Shown one piece after another: positions 1-6,426 of a stretch of DNA of 22,476 nt. How positions within the stretch are numbered: position 1 is the first letter of the stretch; every line of letters begins with the position of its first letter. The notes under the pieces were generated by a model. It saw only the letters and a list, made by a program, of their open reading frames with translations. It was not told where the DNA came from and made no database searches. The stretch is from Lachnospiraceae bacterium. GTDB lineage: Bacteria; Bacillota_A; Clostridia; Lachnospirales; Lachnospiraceae. The translations under genes were made by a program, and so were the position numbers. The DNA lies in contig QXWX01000106.1 in NCBI GenBank assembly GCA_009911175.1, forward strand, positions 1 to 22,476, read 5' to 3'.

Positions 1-369
1 AACGCCACAGCAGAGAGAAAAGTCTATCTTTTTACTGGAAGCAAGGTCACTGGCGGCTTTTGTGTGACAAGAAAAGGATTGTTAGAACCATCAAAGTTAG
101 GACACATTCTTACTGATAATCCGGCTTTACTGAATTATCAGACCGCAGAGGGCGAATTTGTCAAATACAAAGGGCGGTCATACTGTTGGGTAAATATTTC
201 AGAGAATGGTGTAATTCAGCTTAATCAGCAGATATTAGATTTTCTTAATCTGAAGATTGGAATGGAACTATTGTCTATCCGAAGCAGTGATATAGCTTTT
301 ACAATGGGTGCAACCGGTCCCCTGTTGGAAAGAGCCGACAACTATGAGGGCGAAATTCCTCTGTATTAA
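1..369 (+). CDS. AbrB/SpoVT-like small protein, 5' end outside window
   Basis: The frame is open from base 1, so the start lies upstream of the window; 122 residues are visible up to the TAA at 367-369. The first in-window candidate start (GTG at 64) has no ribosome binding site and cuts into conserved-looking sequence (VYLFTGSKVTGGFCVTRKG), so it is not the real start. The second half (VNISENGVIQLNQQILDFLN, then KIGMELLSIRSSDIAF) has the alternating pattern of a swapped-hairpin AbrB/MazE-type fold, in which a strand, a helix beginning IQL, and a GxxLLxIR strand follow each other. Such proteins often bind DNA, but no partner gene is visible and the function is unknown. The fold assignment is inference; the coding call is solid. 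Confidence 0.7.
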   Translation, partial: NATAERKVYLFTGSKVTGGFCVTRKGLLEPSKLGHILTDNPALLNYQTAEGEFVKYKGRSYCWVNISENGVIQLNQQILDFLNLKIGMELLSIRSSDIAFTMGATGPLLERADNYEGEIPLY

Positions 370-376
370 AAAAGCA

Positions 377-390
377 GGTATCATGATACC
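377..390. repeat. 14-bp perfect palindrome, possible minus-strand terminator
   Basis: GGTATCATGATACC is perfectly self-complementary, and the flanking GC...GC can extend the stem across one mismatch. Read on the minus strand it is followed by TTTTTT (370-373 region), as an intrinsic terminator would be. It could stop minus-strand read-through past guaA. The stem has almost no loop, so a protein-binding palindrome is an alternative. Confidence 0.35.
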
Positions 391-453
391 CGCCCAAAAT
401 CCAGTATTCCTCAAATAACTAGAGCCATTTTAGAGCCAAACGGCATAAAACAC

Positions 454-488
454 TCCCGGAAATGCCCATTTTATCAGCATTTCCGGGA
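454..488. terminator. Intrinsic terminator between the AbrB-like gene and guaA
   Basis: TCCCGGAAATGC (454-465) pairs perfectly with GCATTTCCGGGA (477-488) around an 11-base loop. It lies just beyond the guaA stop on the minus strand, where it is followed by GTGTTTTAT. On the plus strand it is followed by TTTTATCC. The genes are convergent, so it probably serves both. Confidence 0.75.
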
Positions 489-497
489 TTTTATCCG

Positions 498-1790
498 TTA
501 CTCGAACTCTATCGTTGAAGGCGGCTTGGGAGACATATCATAGCATACCCGATTCACATTCTCCACCTCTGCCAGAATCCTGTCCGTGATCTTCTGCAGC
601 ACATCCCAGTCGATCCGTTCGATGGTTGCGCTCATTGCGTCCACCGTATTGATGGCGCGGATGATCACCATGTACTCAAAGCATCTGGCGTTATTTTTGA
701 CGCCCACTGACTTAAAATCCGGAACTACGGTAAAATACTGCCATACCTTTTTGTCCAGTCCCGCATTTGCAAATTCTTCCCGGAGGATGGCGTCGGATTC
801 CCGCACTGCAGCCAGCCGGTCTCTGGTGATCGCGCCCAGACAGCGAACTCCGAGGCCAGGGCCGGGGAACGGCTGACGGTAAACCATGGAAGCAGGAAGC
901 CCCAGCTCCATCCCGCAGGCACGTACTTCGTCCTTGAAGAGCTGCTTTAAGGGCTCCACAAGCTCAAACTGCAGATCTTCCGGAAGACCGCCTACGTTGT
1001 GGTGGGATTTTACCATCTTCGCGGTCTTGGTCCCACTTTCGATGATGTCCGGGTAAATGGTCCCCTGTCCCAGGAAATCGATCCCCTCCAGCTTTCTGGC
1101 TTCTTCCTCGAATACGCGGATGAACTCGCTGCCGATGATCTTGCGCTTTTGTTCCGGGTCGGAAACGCCCTCCAGCTTTCCTAAAAACCGCTCGGTACCG
1201 TCTACATAGATCAGGTTGGCATGAAGCTGATTTCGGAACACCTCAATCACGCTTTCGGACTCATCCTTCCGCATCAGGCCGTGATTGACATGAACACATG
1301 TAAGCTGATCGCCGATGGCACGGATCAGCATAGCAGCAACAACCGAGGAATCCACGCCGCCGGAAAGCGCCAGCAGGACTTTTCTATCGCCCACCTGCCT
1401 GCGGATCTGTTCCACCTGGTCCTCGATAAAATTCTTCATGTTCCAATTTGCCTGAGCCCGGCATGTTTCAAAGACAAATTCCCGCATAGCCTCATCCGCC
1501 GGCATTGCGTCCCATTTTTTATCGCATTTCGCCGTGGGGTGGTCAATGGACATCATAGGGCAGCCGCACTCATAAAGCTCGGGGCTGATCTCAACGGGTG
1601 AGCCGTCCACAATCCGGTTTACCCCGCCGTTTAATATGATCCCTTTCACATTTTCCAGCTTTTGGAGTTCTTCCAGGGAAATGTCATGGGGGTGGATCTC
1701 CGTGTACACACCCATGTCGCGGATTTTACGGGCAACCTCCGTATTCTCCGTACTGCCCAGGTCCAAAATGACAATCATATCCTGCTTCAT
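498..1790 (-). CDS. guaA: GMP synthase with shortened, catalytically degenerate glutaminase domain
   Basis: This enzyme converts XMP to GMP with ATP and an amino donor, the last step of guanine nucleotide synthesis in the cytoplasm. The start is the ATG at 1790 (MKQDMIVILDLGS), because it has an AGGAG site 7-8 bases upstream; an earlier in-frame ATG at 1829 has none. The product is 430 residues, against about 510-525 for ordinary GuaA. The ATP pyrophosphatase domain is intact, with the P-loop SGGVDSS at 143-149, the GLMRK and GQGTIYPD stretches, and the C-terminal dimerisation part (RQPFPGPGLGVRCLGAI, ending MSPKPPSTIEFE). The N-terminal class I glutaminase region is only about 110 residues. 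Where the nucleophile motif GxCxG should be it reads MSIDHPTAKC (80-89), and the catalytic His/Glu segment is not recognisable. Glutamine hydrolysis is therefore doubtful, and ammonia or a separate glutaminase would be needed. This shortened form may be normal for the lineage. Confidence 0.93.
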   Translation of the reverse strand: MKQDMIVILDLGSTENTEVARKIRDMGVYTEIHPHDISLEELQKLENVKGIILNGGVNRIVDGSPVEISPELYECGCPMMSIDHPTAKCDKKWDAMPADEAMREFVFETCRAQANWNMKNFIEDQVEQIRRQVGDRKVLLALSGGVDSSVVAAMLIRAIGDQLTCVHVNHGLMRKDESESVIEVFRNQLHANLIYVDGTERFLGKLEGVSDPEQKRKIIGSEFIRVFEEEARKLEGIDFLGQGTIYPDIIESGTKTAKMVKSHHNVGGLPEDLQFELVEPLKQLFKDEVRACGMELGLPASMVYRQPFPGPGLGVRCLGAITRDRLAAVRESDAILREEFANAGLDKKVWQYFTVVPDFKSVGVKNNARCFEYMVIIRAINTVDAMSATIERIDWDVLQKITDRILAEVENVNRVCYDMSPKPPSTIEFE

Positions 1791-1832
1791 ACATTCTCTC
1801 CTTCTTCTGTATCTTGTTTTCTGCAACATAAC

Positions 1833-1934
1833 CTAACCCGGATTAACCAGATAAACCCTGACGGAATCCGCCCGGTCTGCAAGGGCGCAGATCATGAGGC
1901 GCCCTTGGGTATCAATAAGTGTACTACATTTCAT
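1833..1934 (-). CDS. Possible 33-residue leader ORF upstream of guaA
   Basis: An open frame starts MKCSTLIDTQGRLMI and ends YLVNPG, stopping 43 bases before the guaA start. It has no clear ribosome binding site, and the frame is open further upstream without an ATG. The same DNA folds: AAGGGCGC and GCGCCCTT (1882-1907 region) form a perfect 8-bp stem around 10 bases, and GGATT/AATCC form a second stem. It could therefore be a structured leader RNA rather than a peptide. The motif encoding (D/Y)TQG recurs upstream of the penicillin-binding protein gene at the right edge. No known riboswitch class fits with confidence. Confidence 0.3.
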   Translation of the reverse strand: MKCSTLIDTQGRLMICALADRADSVRVYLVNPG

Positions 1935-1969
1935 ATTGTATTTCAAGCCGGACAAAAAGGCTCTTCCAT

Positions 1970-2320
1970 TTATTTCCTCAGTATCTTATCCATGGGTTTT
2001 CCTTTTGCCAGCTCATCAATCAGCTTGTCCAGATACCGGATCTCACGCATCAGCGGATCCTCGATATTTTCCACCCTGACCCCGCAGACCGCGCCCTTGA
2101 TCAAATGTCTGTTTTCGTTAGGCTTCGGAGCGTTCCGGAAAAAATCTCCGTAGGAAATGTTTTGTCCCTGCATGCTTTCCAACTCCGCCTGGCTATATCC
2201 GGTCAGCCACCGGATGACCTCATCTGCCTCTTCCTTTGTTCTCCCCTTTTTCATCGCCTTATTGAGAAGGAGCTGGTATATTTTTGTAAAATTCATTCCG
2301 TATACTTTACTATTTTCCAT
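1970..2320 (-). CDS. DUF2200 family protein
   Basis: The product is a small cytoplasmic protein of 116 residues, the usual size for the DUF2200 family, which has no assigned biochemical role. The start is the ATG at 2320 ([15 protein letters not shown]), because GAGG lies nine bases upstream; the longer frame back to 2344 lacks a site. Family-typical blocks are visible: [18 protein letters not shown] near the N-terminus, then [19 protein letters not shown] and [20 protein letters not shown] at the C-terminus. It lies 139 bases downstream of the DUF1801 gene on the same strand and may be read from the same promoter, though the spacer contains hairpins. Family assignment is confident; function is unknown. 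Confidence 0.85.
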   Translation of the reverse strand: MENSKVYGMNFTKIYQLLLNKAMKKGRTKEEADEVIRWLTGYSQAELESMQGQNISYGDFFRNAPKPNENRHLIKGAVCGVRVENIEDPLMREIRYLDKLIDELAKGKPMDKILRK

Positions 2321-2394
2321 TCTTTTTTTCCTCACATCAATCACAGCCGGATCACTGGTTTATTCCTGTTCCTTATGCGTCCGGCCGCAAATCA

Positions 2395-2448
2395 CCGGCG
2401 GACCTGCTCGCCGCGGCACCATCCGCCGGATTCTTTTCAAGAGAATCC
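2395..2448. repeat. Two overlapping hairpins in the DUF1801-DUF2200 spacer
   Basis: CCGGCGGA (2395-2402) pairs perfectly with TCCGCCGG (2422-2429). GGATTC (2428-2433) pairs with GAATCC (2443-2448), and the two stems overlap by two bases. Neither is followed by a convincing T-run on the minus strand, so this may be an attenuating or processing structure rather than a terminator. Confidence 0.4.
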
Positions 2449-2459
2449 TTACCGCGATT

Positions 2460-2870
2460 TTAATCTGTTCCTTCTCCTTCATAGCACCATCTGGCGATCT
2501 CACCGATCAGTTCCAGCGGATGGGGCTTGTCATATGGAAGCTGGATCGTACCCTTGCTGGTCTTGTAGTCTTTCAGCTGTCCGCCGAATCTCTCCACTGC
2601 CTCCGGGCCCGGGTAGAGGCCGACGTGCTTTTTGGCCGCGGCAAACTGGATGATGTTATATTTTTTCCAGAAGGTCGGCATACTCCATGAGATGCGTTCC
2701 TCCGCCTCGGGCAGCGCCTTTCGGATCGTATCCCGGATCTCCCGCAGATACGGCTGCGCATACTCTGCCTGTTCGGAGATATACTCGTCAATCGTTTCCG
2801 GAGCCTTTCCGCAGTAATGGCTCTGGTTCGTATTTTTAAAACCGCGCCCGCATTTTGGACATGTCCACAT
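2460..2870 (-). CDS. DUF1801 protein with N-terminal zinc ribbon
   Basis: The product has 136 residues. The N-terminus carries CPKCGRGF...HYC (residues 4-20), a small zinc-ribbon-like pattern. The rest matches the DUF1801 (YdhG/YdeI-like) fold: TIDEYISEQAEYAQPYLREI, then a helix with IRKALPEAEERISWSMPTFW, then a strand region HVGLYPGPEAVERF and KTSKGTIQLPYDKPHP. The ISW.MP and KGTIQ(L/F) blocks are the family hallmarks. The start at 2870 has GGGGAG six bases upstream, and only one base separates it from the stop of the DUF1905 gene, so the two are translationally linked. Proteins of this group are often annotated as iron chaperones or bacteriocin-protection proteins, but neither role can be read from this sequence. 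Confidence 0.88.
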   Translation of the reverse strand: MWTCPKCGRGFKNTNQSHYCGKAPETIDEYISEQAEYAQPYLREIRDTIRKALPEAEERISWSMPTFWKKYNIIQFAAAKKHVGLYPGPEAVERFGGQLKDYKTSKGTIQLPYDKPHPLELIGEIARWCYEGEGTD

Positions 2871-2871
2871 A

Positions 2872-3162
2872 TCAATCTCCCCTTTCTTGTATTGTCACAT
2901 GCACACTGTCGCCCGGCTCCTTTGCGATCCGGGCACGGATATCCTTCCGCAGGCCGATGATGTAGCAAATGCTGCCGTCCTCGTGCCTGACTCCCATATT
3001 TACAATGCTGCCGTCGTATGGCTCTCCGTCAAAGGAGGCATGCACCTTGACCCTCCCCCTGCCGAACTCTTCCCGGATATCATAAGGAAAGATCACGTAA
3101 GCGCCGCCCTTTTTATCCGCGCTGTAAATCTGAGAATCATATTCGTAAATTTTGCCATTCAT
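2872..3162 (-). CDS. DUF1905 family protein
   Basis: The product is 96 residues from the ATG at 3162 (MNGKIYEYDSQIY), chosen because GAGG lies eight bases upstream; the frame is open further to 3192 without a better site. It is a small beta-rich DUF1905 protein, shown by AYVIFPYDIREEFGRGRVKV, then SIVNMGVRHEDGSICYIIGL and a C-terminal KDIRARIAKEPGDSVHVTI. DUF1905 and DUF1801 domains are often adjacent or fused in one polypeptide; here they are separate genes one base apart, which supports a shared job. Function is unknown. Confidence 0.88.
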   Translation of the reverse strand: MNGKIYEYDSQIYSADKKGGAYVIFPYDIREEFGRGRVKVHASFDGEPYDGSIVNMGVRHEDGSICYIIGLRKDIRARIAKEPGDSVHVTIQERGD

Positions 3163-3277
3163 CCGATACACCTCGCTTTTCAAAGATTTCAATTATTCCA
3201 CCTGTATGAACGGATTTGAGACTGTTTGGAGCATCCAGCTATACAGATATCATTTCATCCGCTGCCTGTTATCATGT

Positions 3278-3306
3278 ATCATAATATTTCTCATCATGCC
3301 TGTCAA
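3278..3306 (-). promoter_or_regulatory. Sigma-A-type promoter for the DUF1905-DUF1801 operon
   Basis: On the minus strand, TTGACA (3306-3301), a 17-base spacer and TATGAT (3283-3278) match the consensus closely. It would give a 5' leader of about 105 bases. Confidence 0.7.
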
Positions 3307-3323
3307 TCATTGGGTGGAAATGG

Positions 3324-3352
3324 TTGTAAAATATACATAGAACATTTATAAT
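3324..3352 (+). promoter_or_regulatory. Sigma-A-type promoter for the DUF1538/PII-like pair
   Basis: TTGTAA (3324-3329), a 17-base spacer and a perfect TATAAT (3347-3352). The predicted leader is about 118 bases and contains a small stem, TTGCCG with CGGCAA (3417-3443 region). The promoter is divergent from, and 17 bases from, the -35 of the minus-strand promoter, so the two could interfere or share regulation. Confidence 0.7.
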
Positions 3353-3476
3353 ACTAAAAAAAGCCAGATGGCGAGTTATTTTTTCTCGAATAAAATCAGC
3401 TGCGGAAAAGCCGTTTTGCCGGCCGGATATTCTGCGGCAAGGCACAAGAATCACAACTTATAGAAAGGACTGTTTC

Positions 3477-5009
3477 ATGAATTATTACCAGACCAGATTT
3501 TCTGACAAATTAAAGGAAGCCTTAAAAGCGGTCGCGCCGATCATCGGGATCGTGCTGCTCTTGAGCTTTACCATTGCGCCCATTCCGCCCAGCATCCTGC
3601 TCCTGTTTTTATTCGGGGCGGTGCTGCTCATCGTCGGTATGATGTTTTTTACACTGGGAGCGGAATTGTCCATGACCCCCATGGGGGAAAAGGTGGGTAC
3701 AAAAATGGCAAAGACAATGCACCTGGGAACGATCCTGTTCCTGTGCTTTCTGCTGGGATTTGTCATCACTATCTCCGAGCCGGACCTGCAGGTGCTGGCG
3801 GAGCAGGTTCCGTCCATCCCCAACTATACGTTGATACTGGCCGTTGCCTGCGGAGTCGGTTTTTTTCTGGTTGTGGCAATGCTCCGAATGCTGTTTTCAA
3901 AATCATTATCCACGCTTTTGATCTTTTTTTATATCCTTGTAGCGGTTCTGACATTGTTTGTTCCAAAGGATTTTGTCGCAGTCGCGTTTGACTCCGGCGG
4001 AGTGACCACCGGGCCCATGACAGTTCCCTTTATCATGGCGCTTGGTATCGGTTTTGCTGCCGTACGAAGCGATAAGCATGCGGAGGACGACAGCTTCGGA
4101 CTGGTATCGCTGTGTTCCATCGGGCCGATCCTTGCGGTACTCCTTCTGGGGCTTTTGTACCATCCGGAGGACGCCGGCTATGTGCCCGCGCCGCTTCCGG
4201 ACATCCAGGATTCCATTGAGCTGTGGCAGCATTTCGCGGGAAATTTTCCCGCATACATAAAGGAGATTGCGGTTTCGCTTTTTCCGATCGTCGCATTTTT
4301 CGGCGCGTTTCAGATTGTTTCCCTGAAGCTGAAGAAAAAGACCTTGTATAAAATATTGATCGGTATCGCAGACACCTATATCGGACTGGTGCTGTTTCTG
4401 ACCGGGGCCAATGTAGGATTCATGCCCGCGGGAAATCACCTGGGGCAGATGATCGCCGACCTTCCCTTCCGCTTCATCCTGATCCCCATCGGCATGGTGA
4501 TCGGATTTTTCATCGTCAAGGCGGAGCCCGCGGTCTACGTGCTGATGGACCAGGTGGAGGAGATCACCTCCGGCGCCATACCGGGAAAGGCCATGGGCCT
4601 GAGCATGTCCCTGGGCGTCGCCGCGTCGGTTGGGATCGCAATGATCCGGGTGCTGACCGGGGTTTCCATTCTCTGGTTTATCGTGCCGGGGTACATCATC
4701 GCGATCTGCCTGTCCTTTTTTGTGCCGAAAATATTTACCGCCATCGCGTTTGACTCCGGCGGGGTCGCGTCCGGGCCCATGACCGCCGCCTTCCTGCTGC
4801 CCTTTGCCATGGGGGCCTGCCAGGCCGTGGGCGGCAATATCGTCCGGGACGCCTTCGGGATCGTGGCCATGGTCGCCATGACGCCGCTCATCGCCATCCA
4901 GATCCTGGGCGCAGTCTATCAGTACAAATCCAGGACCGCAGACGCCATGGAAGCTGCCGGCGCCGCCTACCTGGATATCTGGGGTGACGATGATATTATC
5001 GAGCTTTAA
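3477..5009 (+). CDS. DUF1538 family integral membrane protein (putative transporter)
   Basis: The product has 510 residues and about a dozen hydrophobic segments. It is built as two repeated halves. The first half has ISEPDLQVLAEQV (100-112) and then AVAFDSGGVTTGPMT (168-182); the second has KAEPAVYVLMDQV (348-360) and then AIAFDSGGVASGPMT (422-436). The paired EP and FDSGG..(T/S)GPMT motifs are the DUF1538 signature and, as in other inverted- or direct-repeat carriers, plausibly line a substrate site. The start at 3477 has AAAGGA seven bases upstream. The next gene on the same strand encodes a PII-like regulator, an arrangement I associate with this family and one that resembles other PII-controlled transporters. 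The substrate is unknown. Transport is inferred from topology and context. Confidence 0.85.
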   Translation: MNYYQTRFSDKLKEALKAVAPIIGIVLLLSFTIAPIPPSILLLFLFGAVLLIVGMMFFTLGAELSMTPMGEKVGTKMAKTMHLGTILFLCFLLGFVITISEPDLQVLAEQVPSIPNYTLILAVACGVGFFLVVAMLRMLFSKSLSTLLIFFYILVAVLTLFVPKDFVAVAFDSGGVTTGPMTVPFIMALGIGFAAVRSDKHAEDDSFGLVSLCSIGPILAVLLLGLLYHPEDAGYVPAPLPDIQDSIELWQHFAGNFPAYIKEIAVSLFPIVAFFGAFQIVSLKLKKKTLYKILIGIADTYIGLVLFLTGANVGFMPAGNHLGQMIADLPFRFILIPIGMVIGFFIVKAEPAVYVLMDQVEEITSGAIPGKAMGLSMSLGVAASVGIAMIRVLTGVSILWFIVPGYIIAICLSFFVPKIFTAIAFDSGGVASGPMTAAFLLPFAMGACQAVGGNIVRDAFGIVAMVAMTPLIAIQILGAVYQYKSRTADAMEAAGAAYLDIWGDDDIIEL

Positions 5010-5019
5010 GAACAGCAGC

Positions 5020-5074
5020 AATATGAAAATGCAGGACGCGCAAGTTTACTTGCTAAGTCATGCTTTTTCATATT
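5020..5074. repeat. Nested hairpin after the DUF1538 gene
   Basis: AATATGAAAA (5020-5029) pairs perfectly with TTTTCATATT (5065-5074), and inside it GCAAG (5040-5044) and CTTGC (5049-5053) close a TTTA loop. It lies 10 bases after the DUF1538 stop. It may be a partial terminator, an mRNA-stabilising structure, or a small palindromic repeat. The inner arm contains AAGTTTACTT, the same ten bases seen at the 19531-19540 operator candidate. Confidence 0.65.
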
Positions 5075-5078
5075 GATA

Positions 5079-5153
5079 TTGGGCGCATGCCCAAAAACCT
5101 CAGACAGGAGCTGCGTATGCAGCGGATAGCCTGCGCGGCAGACGGGTCTGAGG
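5079..5153. repeat. Two further hairpins before the PII-like gene
   Basis: TTGGGC and GCCCAA (5079-5094) form a stem with a GCAT loop. CCTCAGAC (5098-5105) then pairs perfectly with GTCTGAGG (5146-5153), enclosing GCTGC/GCAGC (5110-5123). With the preceding hairpin, almost the whole intergenic spacer is structured, ending 18 bases before the next ribosome binding site. This would suit post-transcriptional control of the ratio of transporter to regulator, which is inference. Confidence 0.6.
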
Positions 5154-5185
5154 TCTGCTGTTCTGGAACAGAAAGGAGTCTTTTC

Positions 5186-5869
5186 ATGAATGAACTTTAT
5201 GTGATGGGGATGATCACCAACCGGGGGATCCGGAGTAAAATGATCCCGTTTTTTAAGGAACACCATATCCATGTCACCCTCTCCACCATGGGCGTGGGGA
5301 CCGCCAACAGCGCCATCCTGGATTATCTGGGAATGGAAGCCACGGAAAAGACGATCTATTTCGCGTTTGTCACGCTGGAGACATGGAAGTCATTTAAAAA
5401 AGAGCTTTACAGCAAAATGAAAATCGATATTGCAGGGCGCGGGATCGCGTTTCTCATCCCCATGAGCAGTATCGGCGGGAAAAAAGCACTGCAGTATGTT
5501 ACCATGGAGCAGGACGTTGTCATTGAGGAGGAAAGCACATTGAAGGACACGGATTTTGAACTTCTGATCACCATCGCAAACGGCGGACATATCGAGACGG
5601 TCATGGATGCCGCCAGAAGCGCCCACGCGCCGGGCGGCACGGTCGTACACGCAAAAGGAACCGGCATGGAGCAGGCCAAGCGGTTCCTGGGAATCTCTCT
5701 CGCAGAGGAGAAGGAGATGATCTTTATCGTAGTGCGCTCAAAGCATAAAAATGAGATCATGCGCGCCATTATGGAGAAGGCCGGAACCGGTAGCCCAGCG
5801 GGAGGGATTGTCTTTTCCCTGCCCGTGACGGCTACCGTGGGACTGAGGCTGTTAGAGGAAGAGGATTAG
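5186..5869 (+). CDS. Double-domain PII-like signalling protein
   Basis: The product has 227 residues from the ATG at 5186, preceded by GAAAGGAG seven bases upstream; a longer frame from 5060 would run through the hairpins and has no site. It contains two PII-like (GlnB-fold) units in tandem. The first spans about residues 1-105 (TNRGIRSKMIPFFKEHHIHV, then GVGTANSAILDYLGMEATEK). The second spans about 115-227 (TIANGGHIETVMDAARSAHA, then PGGTVVHAKGTGMEQAKRFLG and EKEMIFIVVRSKHKNEIM). Ordinary PII proteins are about 112 residues and trimerise, so a double unit would have to assemble differently. The partner is presumably the DUF1538 membrane protein encoded just upstream. The first unit has diverged, and the uridylylated tyrosine of classic GlnB is not evident. 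The ligand is unknown. Confidence 0.85.
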   Translation: MNELYVMGMITNRGIRSKMIPFFKEHHIHVTLSTMGVGTANSAILDYLGMEATEKTIYFAFVTLETWKSFKKELYSKMKIDIAGRGIAFLIPMSSIGGKKALQYVTMEQDVVIEEESTLKDTDFELLITIANGGHIETVMDAARSAHAPGGTVVHAKGTGMEQAKRFLGISLAEEKEMIFIVVRSKHKNEIMRAIMEKAGTGSPAGGIVFSLPVTATVGLRLLEEED

Positions 5870-5890
5870 GAACCGCGCAAAATGGTAAGA

Positions 5891-6040
5891 TTATTTTGCC
5901 GTAATCCAGGTTACTGCTTCCGCGGCGGGTACCGCCATCCAGACTCCGGTGATCCCAAGGAATTTCGGCAGGAGCATCAAAAACAGGGGGATCCGGCCGA
6001 AGGTTCTTAAAAATGAAATCAGCGCAGACACCTTTCCGTT
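5891..6040 (-). pseudogene. C-terminal remnant of a MATE family exporter
   Basis: On the minus strand, one frame ending at the TAA at 5893-5891 reads NGKVSALISFLRTFGRIPLF, then LMLLPKFLGITGVWMAVPAA. This is the pattern of the penultimate helices of a MATE exporter. It begins immediately after an in-frame TGA with no start codon, so only about 48 codons remain of a gene normally near 450 codons. Its sequence differs from the intact MATE gene at 7310-8659 and it lies on the other strand, so it is not a simple copy of that gene. Confidence 0.7.
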
Positions 6041-6086
6041 GGATCACGCGGTAAACATGGACGAAATAAAAATATTCCACCTGTAC

Positions 6087-6178
6087 GGTTGCGATCCGAA
6101 ATCACATTTTTATTCAATGAAAATGCGACTTCGGATTAGCAACCCACCTCATTAATGAGTAAAATGTGACTGCGGAGG
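6087..6178. repeat. Imperfect long inverted repeat plus a third repeat copy
   Basis: GGTTGCGATCCGAA...CATTTT (6087-6110) and AAAATGCGACTTCGGATT...CAACC (6120-6144) are inverted copies with a 9-base loop and a few mismatches. A further copy in the orientation of the right arm follows at 6151-6178 (AAAATGTGACTGCGGA), beginning with the perfect palindrome CTCATTAATGAG (6149-6160). These copies fill the space between two gene remnants and look like debris of a small repeat element. Confidence 0.55.
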
Positions 6179-6325
6179 CTGCCTGGTGATCGTAATTATA
6201 GGCCATATTTTTTCCTGTAAACAGCTGTTAACGTATTCCCGGATTGCCTCCAGACGTTTCGTGATATCGACCATATAGTGAAGCTCCGGCATGCATACGC
6301 CGGTCACATTAAATTCCTTTTTCAT
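6152..6325 (-). pseudogene. N-terminal remnant of an AAA-ATPase_like / PD-(D/E)XK gene
   Basis: The frame from the ATG at 6325 begins MKKEFNVTGVCMPELHYMVD and continues ITKRLEAIREYV. This matches the start of the gene at 17977-18936 (MKKRFNIAGTCIPQKHYMAD) position by position. After about 34 residues the similarity ends, before the ATP-binding NRARQYGKTTTL motif is reached. The rest of the 57-codon frame is unrelated and runs into the repeat at 6151-6178, where it stops. The AAA-ATPase_like family normally has about 500-580 residues with a C-terminal nuclease-like domain. This copy is certainly not functional. Confidence 0.8.
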
Positions 6326-6426
6326 AAACAGGCGCGTCTTTTCTTAAGCCGTGTTCTAAACTGGTGCTATTTTTACAATTATATCCGGACTCGCACTCAG
6401 ATTTAAGACTTTTTCCTATGCCGCTC

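Noticed and set aside
1833..1911. TPP-like bases (ATCTGGTTAATCCGGGTTAGG) on the minus strand before guaA
   Set aside because: They resemble the 3' half of the thi-box, but the GCGnAGGGA end and CTGAGA are absent, and regulation of guaA by thiamin would be unexpected.
3360..3476. Riboswitch in the 118-base leader of the DUF1538 gene
   Set aside because: Only a short GC stem is visible, and no known conserved core was recognised.
3906..5021. Long open frame antisense to the DUF1538 gene
   Set aside because: It is rich in Asp, Gly, His and Arg with no domain pattern and no ribosome binding site; it mirrors the codon bias of the real gene.
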